DNA from: an uncultured Gemmatimonadota bacterium
Lineage (GTDB): Bacteria; Gemmatimonadota; Gemmatimonadetes; Gemmatimonadales; Gemmatimonadaceae
Length of the DNA: 64,000 bases
Assembly: GCA_946480295.1 (NCBI GenBank)
Contig: CAMLIT010000001.1
Location: forward strand, 68,417 to 132,416
Direction of reading: 5' to 3'
A program made the position numbers and the translations under genes. Positions 54,031 through 64,000 of the stretch are shown here, one piece after another; within the stretch, counting starts at the first letter, position 1; each line of letters opens with the position of its first letter. The notes below the pieces were generated by a model that was not told where the DNA came from, ran no database searches, and was given only the letters and a program-made list of their open reading frames with translations.

Positions 54031-54170
54031 CCCCGTCGTTGGTCGTTGGTCATTGGTTCTTGGCCGGCCTCGGGAGGCCTCCGCGGCTTCCCGAGCGGCT
54101 CGCCAATGACCAGGCACTACCGACCAACTACGTACTTCCTCGTCCCTCGTCCCCGTCCCTCGTCCTCGCG
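54031..54170. repeat. Heptad hairpin 3 with CGTCCCT tract
   Basis: Third copy of the TTGGTCN heptad element (54034-54134). TTGG units sit exactly 7 bp apart at four positions in the left arm, and their complements recur in the right arm. A GC core (CCTCGGGAG and TTCCCGAGCGG) lies between. It is followed directly by CGTCCCTCGTCCC heptamers up to the yhbY stop. No gene. Confidence 0.8.
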
Positions 54171-54482
54171 TTAGGCACGCCACGGCGGCGCGTCGCCTTC
54201 CCGGCGCTCGAGCTCCGGGTTGTGCCGGTACAGCGTCGCCGTCCGGCCGATCACCTGCACGACCTCGGCGCCGAGCGCGCGCGCGAGCTCGTTCGCCGCA
54301 TCCTTGACGTCGACCTCGGCGCTCTTCGTGAAGCCGATCTTCACCAGCTCCCGTGTGCGCAGGGCGTCGTCCAGCGCCCCCTGCAGCGTGGGGGTGAGGC
54401 CGAGCTGGCCGACGTGCAACGTCGCCGTCAGGTGGTGCGCCTCGCCGCGGAGCGCGGCGCGGTCCTTCGAGGTCAGGGGCAT
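54171..54482 (-). CDS. yhbY: YhbY-type RNA-binding protein (CRM domain)
   Basis: 103 residues, a single CRM domain. Start MPLTSKDRAALRGEAHHL, then VHVGQ-type GxxG region HVGQLGLTPTL, VKIGFTKSAEVDV, and ALGAEVVQVIGRTATLYRHN. Homologues bind the pre-50S ribosome. The start ATG at 54482 is at the family position. It follows the M23 peptidase gene by 86 bases. Confidence 0.92.
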   Translation of the reverse strand: MPLTSKDRAALRGEAHHLTATLHVGQLGLTPTLQGALDDALRTRELVKIGFTKSAEVDVKDAANELARALGAEVVQVIGRTATLYRHNPELERREGDAPPWRA

Positions 54483-54568
54483 GCGGGGAGCGGGCTGTGG
54501 TCGTCGGCGAGCGGGCTCACCGCTCGCGTGGGCGGAGGATGCAGGGCGCACGCCGCCGCACGCGGAAG

Positions 54569-55189
54569 CTAGTGCGTGTGGGTGCCCTGCAGCGCGGGCC
54601 GCCCAGCGCTCGTGTCCGCCCGCGTGACCTCCTCCTCGAGGATCGGCCACGGGTCGATCGGCTCGCCGGCCCAGTACTTCCCGTTCGCCGGCATGCGCAT
54701 GATCTGGAAGTGGAGGTGCGGCGTGTTCTTCGGCGCGTTCCCCGTCGTGCCGACGAAGCCGATCGTGTCGCCCTTCGCCAGCCGCATCCCCGCCGCGAGC
54801 GCGTCGGCGTAGTGGTCGAGGTGGGCGTAGTAGTAGACCATGCGCCCCTCGGAGTCCACGGCGTAGATGGTGATCCCGCCCAGCCGGTTGCGGCTCAGCC
54901 GCAGGATGCGGCCATCGTCGGCGGCGAGGACGGGCGTGCCGCGCGGCGCCAGGATGTCGAGGGCGCGATGGGTGCGGCCGCCGCTGCGCCCGGAGTCGAA
55001 GGAGTCGCGCACCTTCGTCATGTCGGCGCCGGCCACGGGGATGACCAGGTGCCGCTCGCGCAGGTACTCCACGTCGGCCGAGTCGGCGCGCGCCGGCTCC
55101 GGGGCGACGATGGGGCGCCTCGCGCACGCGGCGACGAGGCAGGAGAGGGCGAGGGAGAGGAAGAGGCGATTGGAGTGACGTGTCCGCAT
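54569..55189 (-). CDS. M23-family peptidase lipoprotein
   Basis: 206 residues with lipobox LVAAC near residue 22. LytM domain: zinc ligands in HRALDILAPRGTP (HxxxD) and the final HLHF in NTPHLHFQIM. DGRILRLSRNRLGGITIYAV and GDTIGFVGTTGNAPKN are typical. Endopeptidase on peptidoglycan or an activator of amidases; a degenerate member is not indicated since all ligands are seen. I chose ATG at 55189 for the signal; upstream ATGs at 55211 and others are possible. Confidence 0.9.
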   Translation of the reverse strand: MRTRHSNRLFLSLALSCLVAACARRPIVAPEPARADSADVEYLRERHLVIPVAGADMTKVRDSFDSGRSGGRTHRALDILAPRGTPVLAADDGRILRLSRNRLGGITIYAVDSEGRMVYYYAHLDHYADALAAGMRLAKGDTIGFVGTTGNAPKNTPHLHFQIMRMPANGKYWAGEPIDPWPILEEEVTRADTSAGRPALQGTHTH

Positions 55190-55658
55190 CACTGTCCCGA
55201 CGATCATGGCTGAACGACGTTGCACGCCCCGCGCCCCGTTCACCCCGTCAGGCATCCGACTACGGATTTTTCCGACAGGCATCGCGGCAACTCACCGACA
55301 GACGATTTCCCTGTGTCGCCGTCATCTTAGCGCCGTCGAGCGCTTCGCGCTCGATGCTCTCAGGTGGGGAAGGCGGCGTGACCAGCGCTGTCGTCCCGCG
55401 CGGCGATCCCGCCGCGGAACACCGGGCTGAATCCTTCCGTTGGTCGTGGCGAGCGTCAGGCGCTCGCCGAGCTCACCCCGATCGCGGTCCCGAGCCGTAG
55501 GAGGGCAGAGACACCTGAGACACCTGCAGTACAATCTCCGGCGTATGTGAGGGCGAAACCTAGCCGCGCGGACCAGAGCCACTGGCACTGATCCGCGCGG
55601 CTTCGCGTGTGGGGGGTCGGGTCCGGGCTCCGTCGTCGTCCCGGCTCGACTCCGGTAC
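55190..55658. other. Gene-free region before inverted-repeat arm
   Basis: 469 bases upstream of the M23 gene with no credible reading frame. It has a stretch of lower GC near 55490-55560 (including a run with CACCTGAGACACCTGCAG) and GC-rich short inverted repeats such as CCGCGCGG around 55563 and 55597. No further signal identified. Confidence 0.5.
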
Positions 55659-56208
55659 CGCCGTGCGTCGGGTTCCGTGGTCGGGGCGGCATCACGCGAT
55701 GGGGAGACGCGGATGACCACGAATGAACTGCCGAATCCGGGCGAATCGCTCCGGGTGGCGGGACGGCTCCCCTCGCCACGGCCGGCCCGGGGACCGGCGC
55801 CCGCACCCCAGCGCCCATTCGCGCCGATTCGCACGATGTCCGATCAGATTCGCGTCTGCCTTCTGGAAGCTGGTCGGGTAGAGGGGCGAGCGTTGGCGAG
55901 AAGAGCCCGGTCGCGCCGTGCGTGGGGCTCCTCCGCCGAGCCGGCATCACACGGCTGGAAGACGCGAATGATCACGAATGAACTGCCGAATCGTGCGAAT
56001 CGCTCCGCGTGGCGGGACGGCTCCCCTCGCCACGGCGGCGACGGTGAGGTGTCCACCCAATCGGGTCAACTCCAAGCCCATCCGTCCGATCCGTGACCTC
56101 CGTGGCATCCGTGTCCAAACGGCGTCGATGCCGGAGTGCCCTCCGGACCCAGCGCACGCCGGAAGTGGCCTCCCAGGACTCGTCCCTCGTCCCTCGTCCC
56201 TCGTCCCG
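55659..56208. repeat. Left arm of about 500-bp imperfect inverted repeat
   Basis: Two tandem units, each beginning CGCCGTGCGT...GGCATCAC and spaced about 256 bp, share a 77-bp segment (55706-55783 and 55961-56036; starts GACGCG(G/A)ATGA). Then comes a nine-base-spaced TCCGTG series at about 56075-56112 and CCCAGCGCACGCCGGAAGTGG, ending in a CGTCCCT tract. The same order is found inverted at 58131-58632. No gene. Confidence 0.8.
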
Positions 56209-56293
56209 CGCCCCACCCCCCGCCTTCTCCCCACCGCCCGTCCCACTATACATTTCGGCCCGCAAGCGTTGGCCAGCCCTCGAGGAGACCAGG

Positions 56294-56479
56294 ATGCACC
56301 AGGATCGATACGTTCCCGCCGACAACAACGGCGGTTGGGGTTACGCGCTGGGAGTCATCGTCCTCACCATCGCCCTCATCGTGATGGTCGTCGTCATCCA
56401 CAAGCGCGGCTACAAGCCGTTCACGGACGTCACCGCCCACGTGCACGGCGAGCCGCGGATCAGCGGCGTCGCCCCGTAG
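56294..56479 (+). CDS. Small single-span membrane protein
   Basis: 61 residues: a polar, Gly/Asn-rich N-terminus (MHQDRYVPADNNGGWGYA), one transmembrane helix (LGVIVLTIALIVMVVVI), then a basic and hydrophilic C-terminus. A GAGGAGACC ribosome-binding site lies just before the ATG, which supports a real gene although it is short. No family recognised. It is convergent with the thioredoxin-fold gene, inside the cassette bounded by the inverted arms. Confidence 0.65.
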   Translation: MHQDRYVPADNNGGWGYALGVIVLTIALIVMVVVIHKRGYKPFTDVTAHVHGEPRISGVAP

Positions 56480-56515
56480 CGCCTCCGGCGCCGGCGCCCG
56501 TCGAGCTGGCCCGCG

Positions 56516-57064
56516 CTAGGCCACGTGCTCCGCGCCGGCGCGCGGGACCTTCGCGCAGCGTTCCAGCAGCGACACGACTTCCTCCAGCGTGCTGATGCCG
56601 CCGTCGCGCGCGTACCAGCGCCGGACCTCCCGGTAGCGCTCGGCCTTGTCCAGCGCCTGCCCGGGCCCCAACACCCAGCGTTGCAGCTCGGTCGGCCGTG
56701 GTCCCCACCAGCCGCGCTCCCGGAACTGCTCGTCGAACACGATGACCAGCGGGATCGATCGCGACGTTCCGGTGAGGTGCGCGTCCATGATGTCCGGATT
56801 GGCGTCGCGCGCGAGGAGTCGGAGATCCAGGGCGTCGGAGAGCGACGCCAGCCGCGCGACGACGGGGACGGTGTTCACCGCGTCGCCGCACCAGTCCTCG
56901 CTCAGGACGAGCAGATGGAAGCGCTCGCCGAGCGCCGCCACGCGCTCGAGAAATCGCTCGGCCACCCGGGCCCGCTGATGCACGGCGCGCCAGAGGTCCG
57001 CGTTCTTCTCGACCGTCGCGAGGAACTGCTCGAAGGTGACGGCACTCTCGTATCGCTGTCGCAT
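56516..57064 (-). CDS. Thioredoxin-fold protein with WCGD motif
   Basis: 182 residues. An N-terminal helical part (RQRYESAVTFEQFLATVE) is followed by a thioredoxin fold with LVLSEDWCGDAVNTVPV at about 52-68. The redox CxxC is reduced to a single Cys (WCGD), as in the thioredoxin_9-type family. SIPLVIVFDEQFRERGWWGP provides the cis-Pro region. One-Cys chemistry or a non-redox role is possible. The rest is helical. Diverges from the FHA gene. Confidence 0.8.
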   Translation of the reverse strand: MRQRYESAVTFEQFLATVEKNADLWRAVHQRARVAERFLERVAALGERFHLLVLSEDWCGDAVNTVPVVARLASLSDALDLRLLARDANPDIMDAHLTGTSRSIPLVIVFDEQFRERGWWGPRPTELQRWVLGPGQALDKAERYREVRRWYARDGGISTLEEVVSLLERCAKVPRAGAEHVA

Positions 57065-57331
57065 GGAGGTCGGGACTGATGCCCCGAAGCGTCGCGGGTC
57101 GCCACGCCGCGACGGGCGTGGAGGAACCCTCGACGGCCCCTGGGCGTACACATCGATTGGTGCCGCGGTCCGGCGGCGCGAGCCGCCATGCGTGTCTCTT
57201 GCAGGCGTCGGACCGGGTGAACCGGCGTGACGGAGGACTCGATGCCGCCCGCCGGGTCGCGGAACCGGACTTGCGCGCCGCCGCCACGCGGATCGCGGCC
57301 TGATCGACCACACTCGACGGAGGAGGCCGGG

Positions 57332-58129
57332 TTGAGTCCTCGTTTGGCCCTCGGCACGCAGACGACGGAGCTGCGGGACGGTGACACGCTCGTCGGCGGC
57401 GGCGCGCAGGCGAACTGGCGCGTCCAGAACGTCGACCTCATGGCGCGCCACTTCATCGTGACGGTCGCCGGCGACACCGCGACCGTGCGCCCCGCCTCGG
57501 AAGAGGCGGTCGTCGCGGTGGATGGCGACCAGGTGTTCGACGACGGCCGGGCGCTGGCCGACGGCAGCCGCATCGAGGCGGGCACGGCGTGCTTCTTCTT
57601 CTGGACGGGCGCGGCGAGGCCGATGCTCACCGAGCGGGCGCCCCTCCCTCCGGCTCACCTGGTCATCGACGACGACGGGCTCGCGTACCCGCTCGATCGC
57701 ACCTCGACCACGATCGGCCGTGATCCGTCGAACGTGATCGTCGTCAGCGACCCCACGGCCTCGCGCTTCCACGCCGAGGTGCGGCGCGAGGCGGGCGGCT
57801 ACGCGCTGCATTCCATGGGCTCGTCGGGGACGCGGATCAACGGCGAGGAGATGCAGGGGCCGCGGTTGCTCCGGGAGGGCGACATCATCGAGATCGCCTT
57901 CACCACCTTCCGCTGTACCGGGCAGGCCGTGCCCCCCGACCTCCTGGCCGCCCACGACCCGGGCGCGGTCGTCACCGAGCCACCCGACCAGCCGACCGGC
58001 CAGCGCCAGCGGGCTTCCCTCCCCGATCTCGCCCCCGCGCGCACGCCCCCCGGGAACCTCGGCCTGCTCCTCGGCACGACCGCGGTCATCGTGGTGATGG
58101 TGGCGGCGCTGTTCTGGTTGTTGAGGTAG
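57332..58129 (+). CDS. Tail-anchored protein with FHA domain(s)
   Basis: 265 residues. A degenerate FHA-like first half (about 10-100: DGDTLVGGGAQANWRVQN, MARHFIVTV) is followed by a clear FHA domain at about 110-200. It shows STTIGRDPSNVIVVSDPTAS, RFHAEVRREAGGYALHSMG and SSGTRINGEEM, with the phosphothreonine-binding Arg, Ser and Asn in place. The last 24 residues form a membrane anchor (GLLLGTTAVIVVMVAALFW). I chose TTG at 57332 because GGAGGAGG lies 5 bases before it; an in-frame GTG at 57227 is the alternative. No kinase is nearby; it would recruit phosphorylated partners to the membrane. Confidence 0.75.
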   Translation: MSPRLALGTQTTELRDGDTLVGGGAQANWRVQNVDLMARHFIVTVAGDTATVRPASEEAVVAVDGDQVFDDGRALADGSRIEAGTACFFFWTGAARPMLTERAPLPPAHLVIDDDGLAYPLDRTSTTIGRDPSNVIVVSDPTASRFHAEVRREAGGYALHSMGSSGTRINGEEMQGPRLLREGDIIEIAFTTFRCTGQAVPPDLLAAHDPGAVVTEPPDQPTGQRQRASLPDLAPARTPPGNLGLLLGTTAVIVVMVAALFWLLR

Positions 58130-58130
58130 G

Positions 58131-58632
58131 GGCGAGGGGCGAGGGACGAGGCACGGCGAGCCACTTCCGCCGTGCGCTGGGCCCCGGCGACGTCTAGCAT
58201 CAGGGCCAGTTGGACGCGGATGCCACGGAAGGCACGGATCCGACGGATGGGCTCGGGGGGCCGGCTCCCACTGAGAGCGATCGGTGGCATCCGTGTCGGT
58301 CATCCGTGAAATCCGTGTTCGAGACGCGTGATGCCGGCCCGAGCGAGGATCGCGACGCACGGCGCGACCAGCTCGTCGCCGCCGCTGACCCCTCTACCCA
58401 ACCAGCTTCTAAAGAGCCGACGCGAATCGAAAGGACATCGTGCGAATCGGCGCGAATGGGCGGTGGGGTGAGGGCGCCGGTCCCCAGGCCGGCCGTGGCG
58501 ACGGGAACCGTCCCGCCACCCGGAGCGATTCGCACGATTCGACAGTTCATTCGTGGTCATCCGCGTCTCCCCATCGCGTGATGCCGGCCCGACCACGGAG
58601 CCCCACGCACGGCGCGACGAAGCCAGGCATGC
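58131..58632. repeat. Right arm of about 500-bp imperfect inverted repeat
   Basis: Inverted copy of the left arm. Reading the minus strand from 58632 gives CGCGCCGTGCGTGGGGCTCC, GACGCGGATGACCACGAATG, CGCCCATTCGCGCCG, then TCCGTG units and CCCAGCGCACGGCGGAAGTGG, ending in a GAGGG-type heptamer tract that starts 2 bases after the FHA stop. No gene. Together with the left arm it brackets 56209-58130. Confidence 0.8.
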
Positions 58633-58675
58633 CCGCGTCCCTCGGCCCGCGCCCCACACAAGCGTCCGGAACTCT

Positions 58676-58714
58676 CCGACTTCCCCGCCGACTAAAACCG
58701 ACTAATCTTATCAA
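58676..58714 (+). promoter_or_regulatory. AT-rich CCGACTAA repeat upstream of suf operon
   Basis: The only AT-rich stretch in the 839-base gap 58130-58968. CCGACTAA occurs twice exactly 10 bp apart (58688 and 58698), with CCGACT once more at 58676, then TAATCTTATCAAGG. Likely part of the suf promoter or an activator/repressor site; no clear -35/-10 pair. The rest (58715-58968) has no gene I can support. Confidence 0.45.
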
Positions 58715-58968
58715 GGTTCAGGGCGGCATGATCCGCCCGTCGTGCACGAGGGACGCAGATCGGCCGCGCCGGCTCGGGAGCTGGAGACGCAAACCCCGGC
58801 GCCAGAATGGCTTGCGGAACGGTTCTCGCCCCCACGACTTGACGGCGCGGTGAGTGGCCCGGCGGACGCCGGGCATCGGAGCGACGCACGTCGTCTCCCG
58901 CCCGCGCCAGCGACCGCGGCCCCGCGTGATCGACGCTTCCGGGGCCGGCGGCGGACCAGGGAGCAGCC

Positions 58969-60402
<1,434 letters not shown>

Positions 60403-60412
60403 TCCAACTGAC

Positions 60413-60510
60413 GCCGTCCGCTATCCGCTCTTCCGCTCTCCGCCGACGCGGGACGCCACTGCTGGCGACCCGCGCGGCTGGCGGACGACGGAGGGCGGAA
60501 CGCGGATGGC
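60413..60510. repeat. TCCGCTN heptad hairpin between sufB and sufC
   Basis: Left arm 60413-60444 (CCGTCCGCTATCCGCTC...) pairs imperfectly over about 30 bases with 60479-60510. The TCCGC unit recurs at 7- or 8-base steps. Fills most of the sufB-sufC gap. Confidence 0.75.
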
Positions 60511-60534
60511 ATCGCATTCATACTCGGAATCAGA

Positions 60535-61292
<758 letters not shown>

Positions 61293-61293
<1 letters not shown>

Positions 61294-62612
61294 TGCAGTC
61301 GTACCTCGCCGGCTTCGAGGCGTTCACCAACGACGGCGGGAAGGACGCGCCGCAGTGGGCGCGCTCGCTGCGGCTGTCGGCCATCACGCGGTTCGAGGAG
61401 CTCGGCTTCCCGACGACGAAGAACGAGGACTGGCACTTCACCTCCGTCGCCCCGATCGCCGAGCGGGAGTTCGAGCCCCTCGTCGGCCGCGGCGTCGCCA
61501 CGGGCGTGTCGCGCGCCGACCTCGCGCCGTTCACCTTCGGCGCCGACGACTGGCACACCCTCGTCTTCGTCAACGGCCGCTTCAACGCCGCGCTCTCCGG
61601 GCCGGCGTCGCTCCCCGACGGCGTGTCGGTGATGCCGATCGCGCGCGCCTACGACGAGCTCCCCCTGCTCCTCGAGCAGCACCTCGGCCGCGTCGCGTCG
61701 ATGGACGCGCACACCTTCACCGCGCTCAACACGGCGTTCATCAACGACGGCGCGGTGGTGCACGTGGCGAAGGACGTCGAGCTCGACAAGCCGATCCACC
61801 TGCTGTTCGTGTCGGACGAGGGGGCAAAGAACGGGGTCGCCCAGCCGCGCAACCTGATCGTGCTCGACCGGTTCGCGAAGGCGACGGTGATCGAGTCCTA
61901 CGCCGGCCTGCGCGGTGCCAGGGAGTACTTCACCAACGCCGTCACCGAGGCGGTGCTCGGCGACGGTGCCACGCTCACGCACCTCAAGCTCCAGCGCGAG
62001 TCGGCGCAGGCGTACCACGTGGGCACCTTCGACGCGCGCCAGGGGCGCGACAGCCACCTCGTGAGCTTCAGCTTCGCCACCGGCGGCGCGCTGTCGCGCA
62101 CCAATGTCTATACCGAGCTGCGCGGTGAGGGCTGCGGCGCCACCCTGAACGGCCTCTACCTGGGGGACGGCGAGCAGCACATCGACCACCAGACGCGCAT
62201 CGAGCACGTGGAGCCCAACTGCTACAGCCGCGAGCTGTACAAGGGGATCCTCGACGGCTCGGCGCACGGCGTGTTCAACGGCAAGGTGTTCGTGCACCCC
62301 GAGGCACAGAAGACCGACGGCAAGCAGACGAACAACACGCTGCTGCTGAGGGAGAAGGCGCAGATCGACACCAAGCCGCAGCTCGAGATCTTCGCCGACG
62401 ACGTGAAGTGCACGCACGGCGCGACCGTCGGCCGGCTGGACGAGCAGGCGCTCTTCTACATGAAGAGCCGCGGCGTGTCGAGCGAGCTCGCCCGCCAGCT
62501 CCTCACCTACGCCTTCGCCGCCGACGTGCTCGAGACGATCGAGCTCGACCCGGTGAAGCGGGAGCTCGAGCGGATGACGCTGGCGCGGTACACCACCGTG
62601 GAGAACCCGTGA
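61293..62612 (+). CDS. sufD: SufD, Fe-S scaffold subunit
   Basis: 439 residues, paralogue of SufB. TTKNEDWHFTSVAP near the N-terminus, the beta-helix part with HQTRIEHVEPNCYSRELYKG and the C-terminal HGATVGRLDEQALFYMKSRG with the conserved His. An in-frame GTG one codon earlier (61290) is also possible; the ATG overlapping the sufC stop is preferred. Confidence 0.94.
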
Positions 62613-62626
62613 CCTTTCGTCCGCGA

Positions 62627-62711
62627 TCCGCGCTCCGCCATCCGCTGGTCCGCGAGCCCCTCGGGACGCCCTCTGCGCACCGGGGGCGCTCCATGGACGG
62701 CGGAGCGCGGA
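62627..62711. repeat. TCCGCTN heptad hairpin between sufD and sufU
   Basis: Left arm TCCGCGCTCCGCCATCC (62627-62643) pairs with 62695-62711 at 16 of 17 positions. On both sides TCCGC units recur at 7-base steps. Same family as the element between sufB and sufC. Confidence 0.75.
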
Positions 62712-62738
62712 CGGCGGACTAGCGGAGAGCGCACTGCG

Positions 62739-63203
62739 ATGGCCGACCTCGACGCCCTGTACCAGGAGCTCATCCTCGAGCACAACCGCAAGCCGCGGAA
62801 CTTCCACGCGATGGAGGACGCGTCGCGCGAGGTCTCCGGGCGCAATCCGCTGTGCGGCGACGAGCTCACGCTCTGGCTGAAGCTCGACGGCGACCGGGTC
62901 GCGGACATCTCGTTCGTGACGCCGCCGGCCAAGGGGTGCGCGATCTCCAAGGCGTCGGCGTCGTTGATGACCGCGGCGGTGAAGGGGAAGACGCGCGCCG
63001 AGGCGCTGGCGCTGTTCGAGAAGTTCCACGCGCTCGTCACGGGCCACCTCACCGACGAGGTCGAGCGCAAGTCGCTCGGCAGCCTCCAGGCGCTGGGCGG
63101 CGTCGCGCGCTTCCCGATCCGGGTGAAGTGCGCGAGCCTCGCCTGGCACGCGCTCAAGTCGGCGCTGGAAGGCGCGGACGGCGAGCCGGTGTCGACGGAA
63201 TGA
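62739..63203 (+). CDS. sufU: SufU-type Fe-S/sulfur-transfer protein
   Basis: 154 residues. Conserved Cys in GRNPLCGDELTL, AKGCAISKASASL and RVKCASLAWHALK, the three Cys plus Asp that bind zinc and accept sulfur from SufS. Insert ALFEKFHALVTG is typical. Its stop overlaps the Rieske gene start by 4 bases (ATGA). Confidence 0.94.
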   Translation: MADLDALYQELILEHNRKPRNFHAMEDASREVSGRNPLCGDELTLWLKLDGDRVADISFVTPPAKGCAISKASASLMTAAVKGKTRAEALALFEKFHALVTGHLTDEVERKSLGSLQALGGVARFPIRVKCASLAWHALKSALEGADGEPVSTE

Positions 63204-63589
63204 GCGAGGGACAGCCTGCCCCGAGCGCAGCGAGGGGAGGGACGCGGGACGAGGGACGCGTGGCGCTCGACCGATACGAATCCGTCGCCAGCGTCGACCA
63301 GGTCCCCGAGGGGGAGCTGGTGCCGGTCACGTTGTCGGACGGGGCGCGGGTCTGCCTGTTCAACTACCGCGGTACGATCGGCGCCGTGGACGACACGTGC
63401 ACCCACGCCGAGTTCTCGATGTCGGAGGGGGTCCTGCACCACGACGGCACGATCGAGTGCGTCTGGCACGGCGCGCGGTTCCACTGCATGACGGGCGCCG
63501 TCTGCCGCGGGCCGGCGTTCGATCCCCTCCCGACGTACGAGGTGCGCGTGGTGGACGGGAACGTGCTCGTGAAGCGGAGGAGCGCATGA
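63200..63589 (+). CDS. Rieske-type [2Fe-2S] ferredoxin
   Basis: 129 residues. Rieske motifs CTHAEFSM and CVWHGARFHC hold the cluster. Electron carrier, possibly supplying electrons for cluster assembly. The first about 20 residues (EGQPAPSAARGGTRDEG) are encoded partly by GGGACGCGGGACGAGGGACG-type repeats and may be repeat-derived. Start overlaps sufU, stop overlaps sufS, each by 4 bases. Confidence 0.9.
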   Translation: MSEGQPAPSAARGGTRDEGRVALDRYESVASVDQVPEGELVPVTLSDGARVCLFNYRGTIGAVDDTCTHAEFSMSEGVLHHDGTIECVWHGARFHCMTGAVCRGPAFDPLPTYEVRVVDGNVLVKRRSA

Positions 63590-64000
63590 CGGTCGTGACG
63601 CCGGTCGCGGGAGGCGGGACGCGCGCCTTCGCGACGCTGAAGGAGGACTTTCCGCTGCTCGCGGCGAACCCGGGGCTGCACTACCTCGACTCGGCGGCGA
63701 CGTCGCAGAAGCCGTACGCCGTGCTCGACGCGCTGCGCGGCTACTACGAGCACGACAACGCGAACCCGCATCGCGGCGCCTACGCCCTCTCGGCGCGCGC
63801 GACCGAGGTGTACCACCAGGCGCGCGAGCGCGTGGCGCGCTTCCTCGGCGTCGCCGATGCCGCCGCGCTCGTCTTCACCCGCGGCACCACCGAGTCGCTC
63901 AACCTCGTCGCCACGGCGTGGGGGGGCGCGAACGTCCAGCGCGGCGACGAGATCGTCGTCACGGCGCTCGAGCACCACGCGAACTTCGTCCCCTGGCAGC
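63586..64000 (+). CDS. sufS: SufS cysteine desulfurase (partial, runs off window)
   Basis: First 138 codons only. LKEDFPLLAANPGLHYLDSA, NPHRGAYALSARATEVYHQA, VFTRGTTESLNLVATAW and EIVVTALEHHANFVPW are the N-terminal PLP-enzyme blocks of SufS-type desulfurases. The cofactor Lys and the catalytic Cys lie beyond the edge. ATGA overlap with the Rieske gene indicates coupling; sulfur would be handed to SufU, encoded two genes upstream. Confidence 0.93.
   Translation, partial: MTVVTPVAGGGTRAFATLKEDFPLLAANPGLHYLDSAATSQKPYAVLDALRGYYEHDNANPHRGAYALSARATEVYHQARERVARFLGVADAAALVFTRGTTESLNLVATAWGGANVQRGDEIVVTALEHHANFVPWQ

Noticed and set aside
55322..56096. Several short open frames in the gene-free region and left arm
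   Set aside because: They are translations of the repeat arms and have no ribosome-binding site or family features.

Overview
The window is very GC-rich DNA, densely coded on both strands, with no transposase, rRNA, tRNA or CRISPR array that I could recognise. Gene content points to a free-living, heterotrophic, diderm bacterium. It has lipoproteins, a beta-barrel-like protein, an L,D-transpeptidase, exported glycoside hydrolases, an SUF iron-sulfur operon and an ECF sigma/anti-sigma pair. The G+C bias, the gene mix and the many exported proteins whose signal peptides end in A-x-A followed by Gln suggest Gemmatimonadota, perhaps a Gemmatirosa-like member. This is inference from gene content and was not tested by search.

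Layout. 1-6.5 kb: an amidohydrolase lipoprotein, an L,D-transpeptidase, an unusual PPOX-UbiA fusion, a YVTN propeller and a DUF1697 protein. 6.6-21.1 kb: a carbohydrate-rich block with a cellobiose/mannobiose 2-epimerase-like lipoprotein, GH26 mannanase, GH9 glucanase and GH31 alpha-xylosidase/glucosidase. Interspersed are a cysteine synthase, a TauE permease, a PAP2 phosphatase, a 1002-residue protein that looks like a beta-barrel segment fused to a phospholipase-D-like domain, and an EamA transporter. 21.2-25.8 kb: an IorAB-type molybdenum hydroxylase pair, an aldo/keto reductase and a PhnB-like protein. 25.9-31 kb: a VKOR/DUF929 disulfide pair and an M48 peptidase with a propeller-like C-terminus. 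31-38.5 kb: an acyl-CoA dehydrogenase divergent from tetR-ppc-dlgD-gfo, with two near-identical palindromic operators between them.

39-46.4 kb: a hydrolase, a matrixin-like protease, a thioredoxin-reductase-like protein, an ECF sigma/anti-sigma/tandem-PDZ operon and a beta-lactamase-fold hydrolase with a very basic tail. 46.5-55.2 kb: housekeeping and accessory genes (DUF2156, MIP18-type Fe-S factor, RNase D, AI-2E permease, PLP enzyme, thioesterase, ICMT-like methyltransferase, ferredoxin, YhbY, M23 peptidase). 55.2-58.7 kb: two long, inverted, repeat-built arms of about 500 bp bracket a three-gene cassette (small membrane protein, thioredoxin-fold protein, tail-anchored FHA protein). 59-64 kb: sufB-sufC-sufD-sufU-Rieske-sufS, the last gene cut by the window edge.

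The most unusual non-coding feature is a set of 7-bp-period repeats: CGTCCCT tracts, hairpins whose arms are TTGGTCN heptads, and hairpins whose arms are TCCGCTN heptads. They fill many intergenic gaps, sit inside the suf operon and in places run into the N-termini of proteins.
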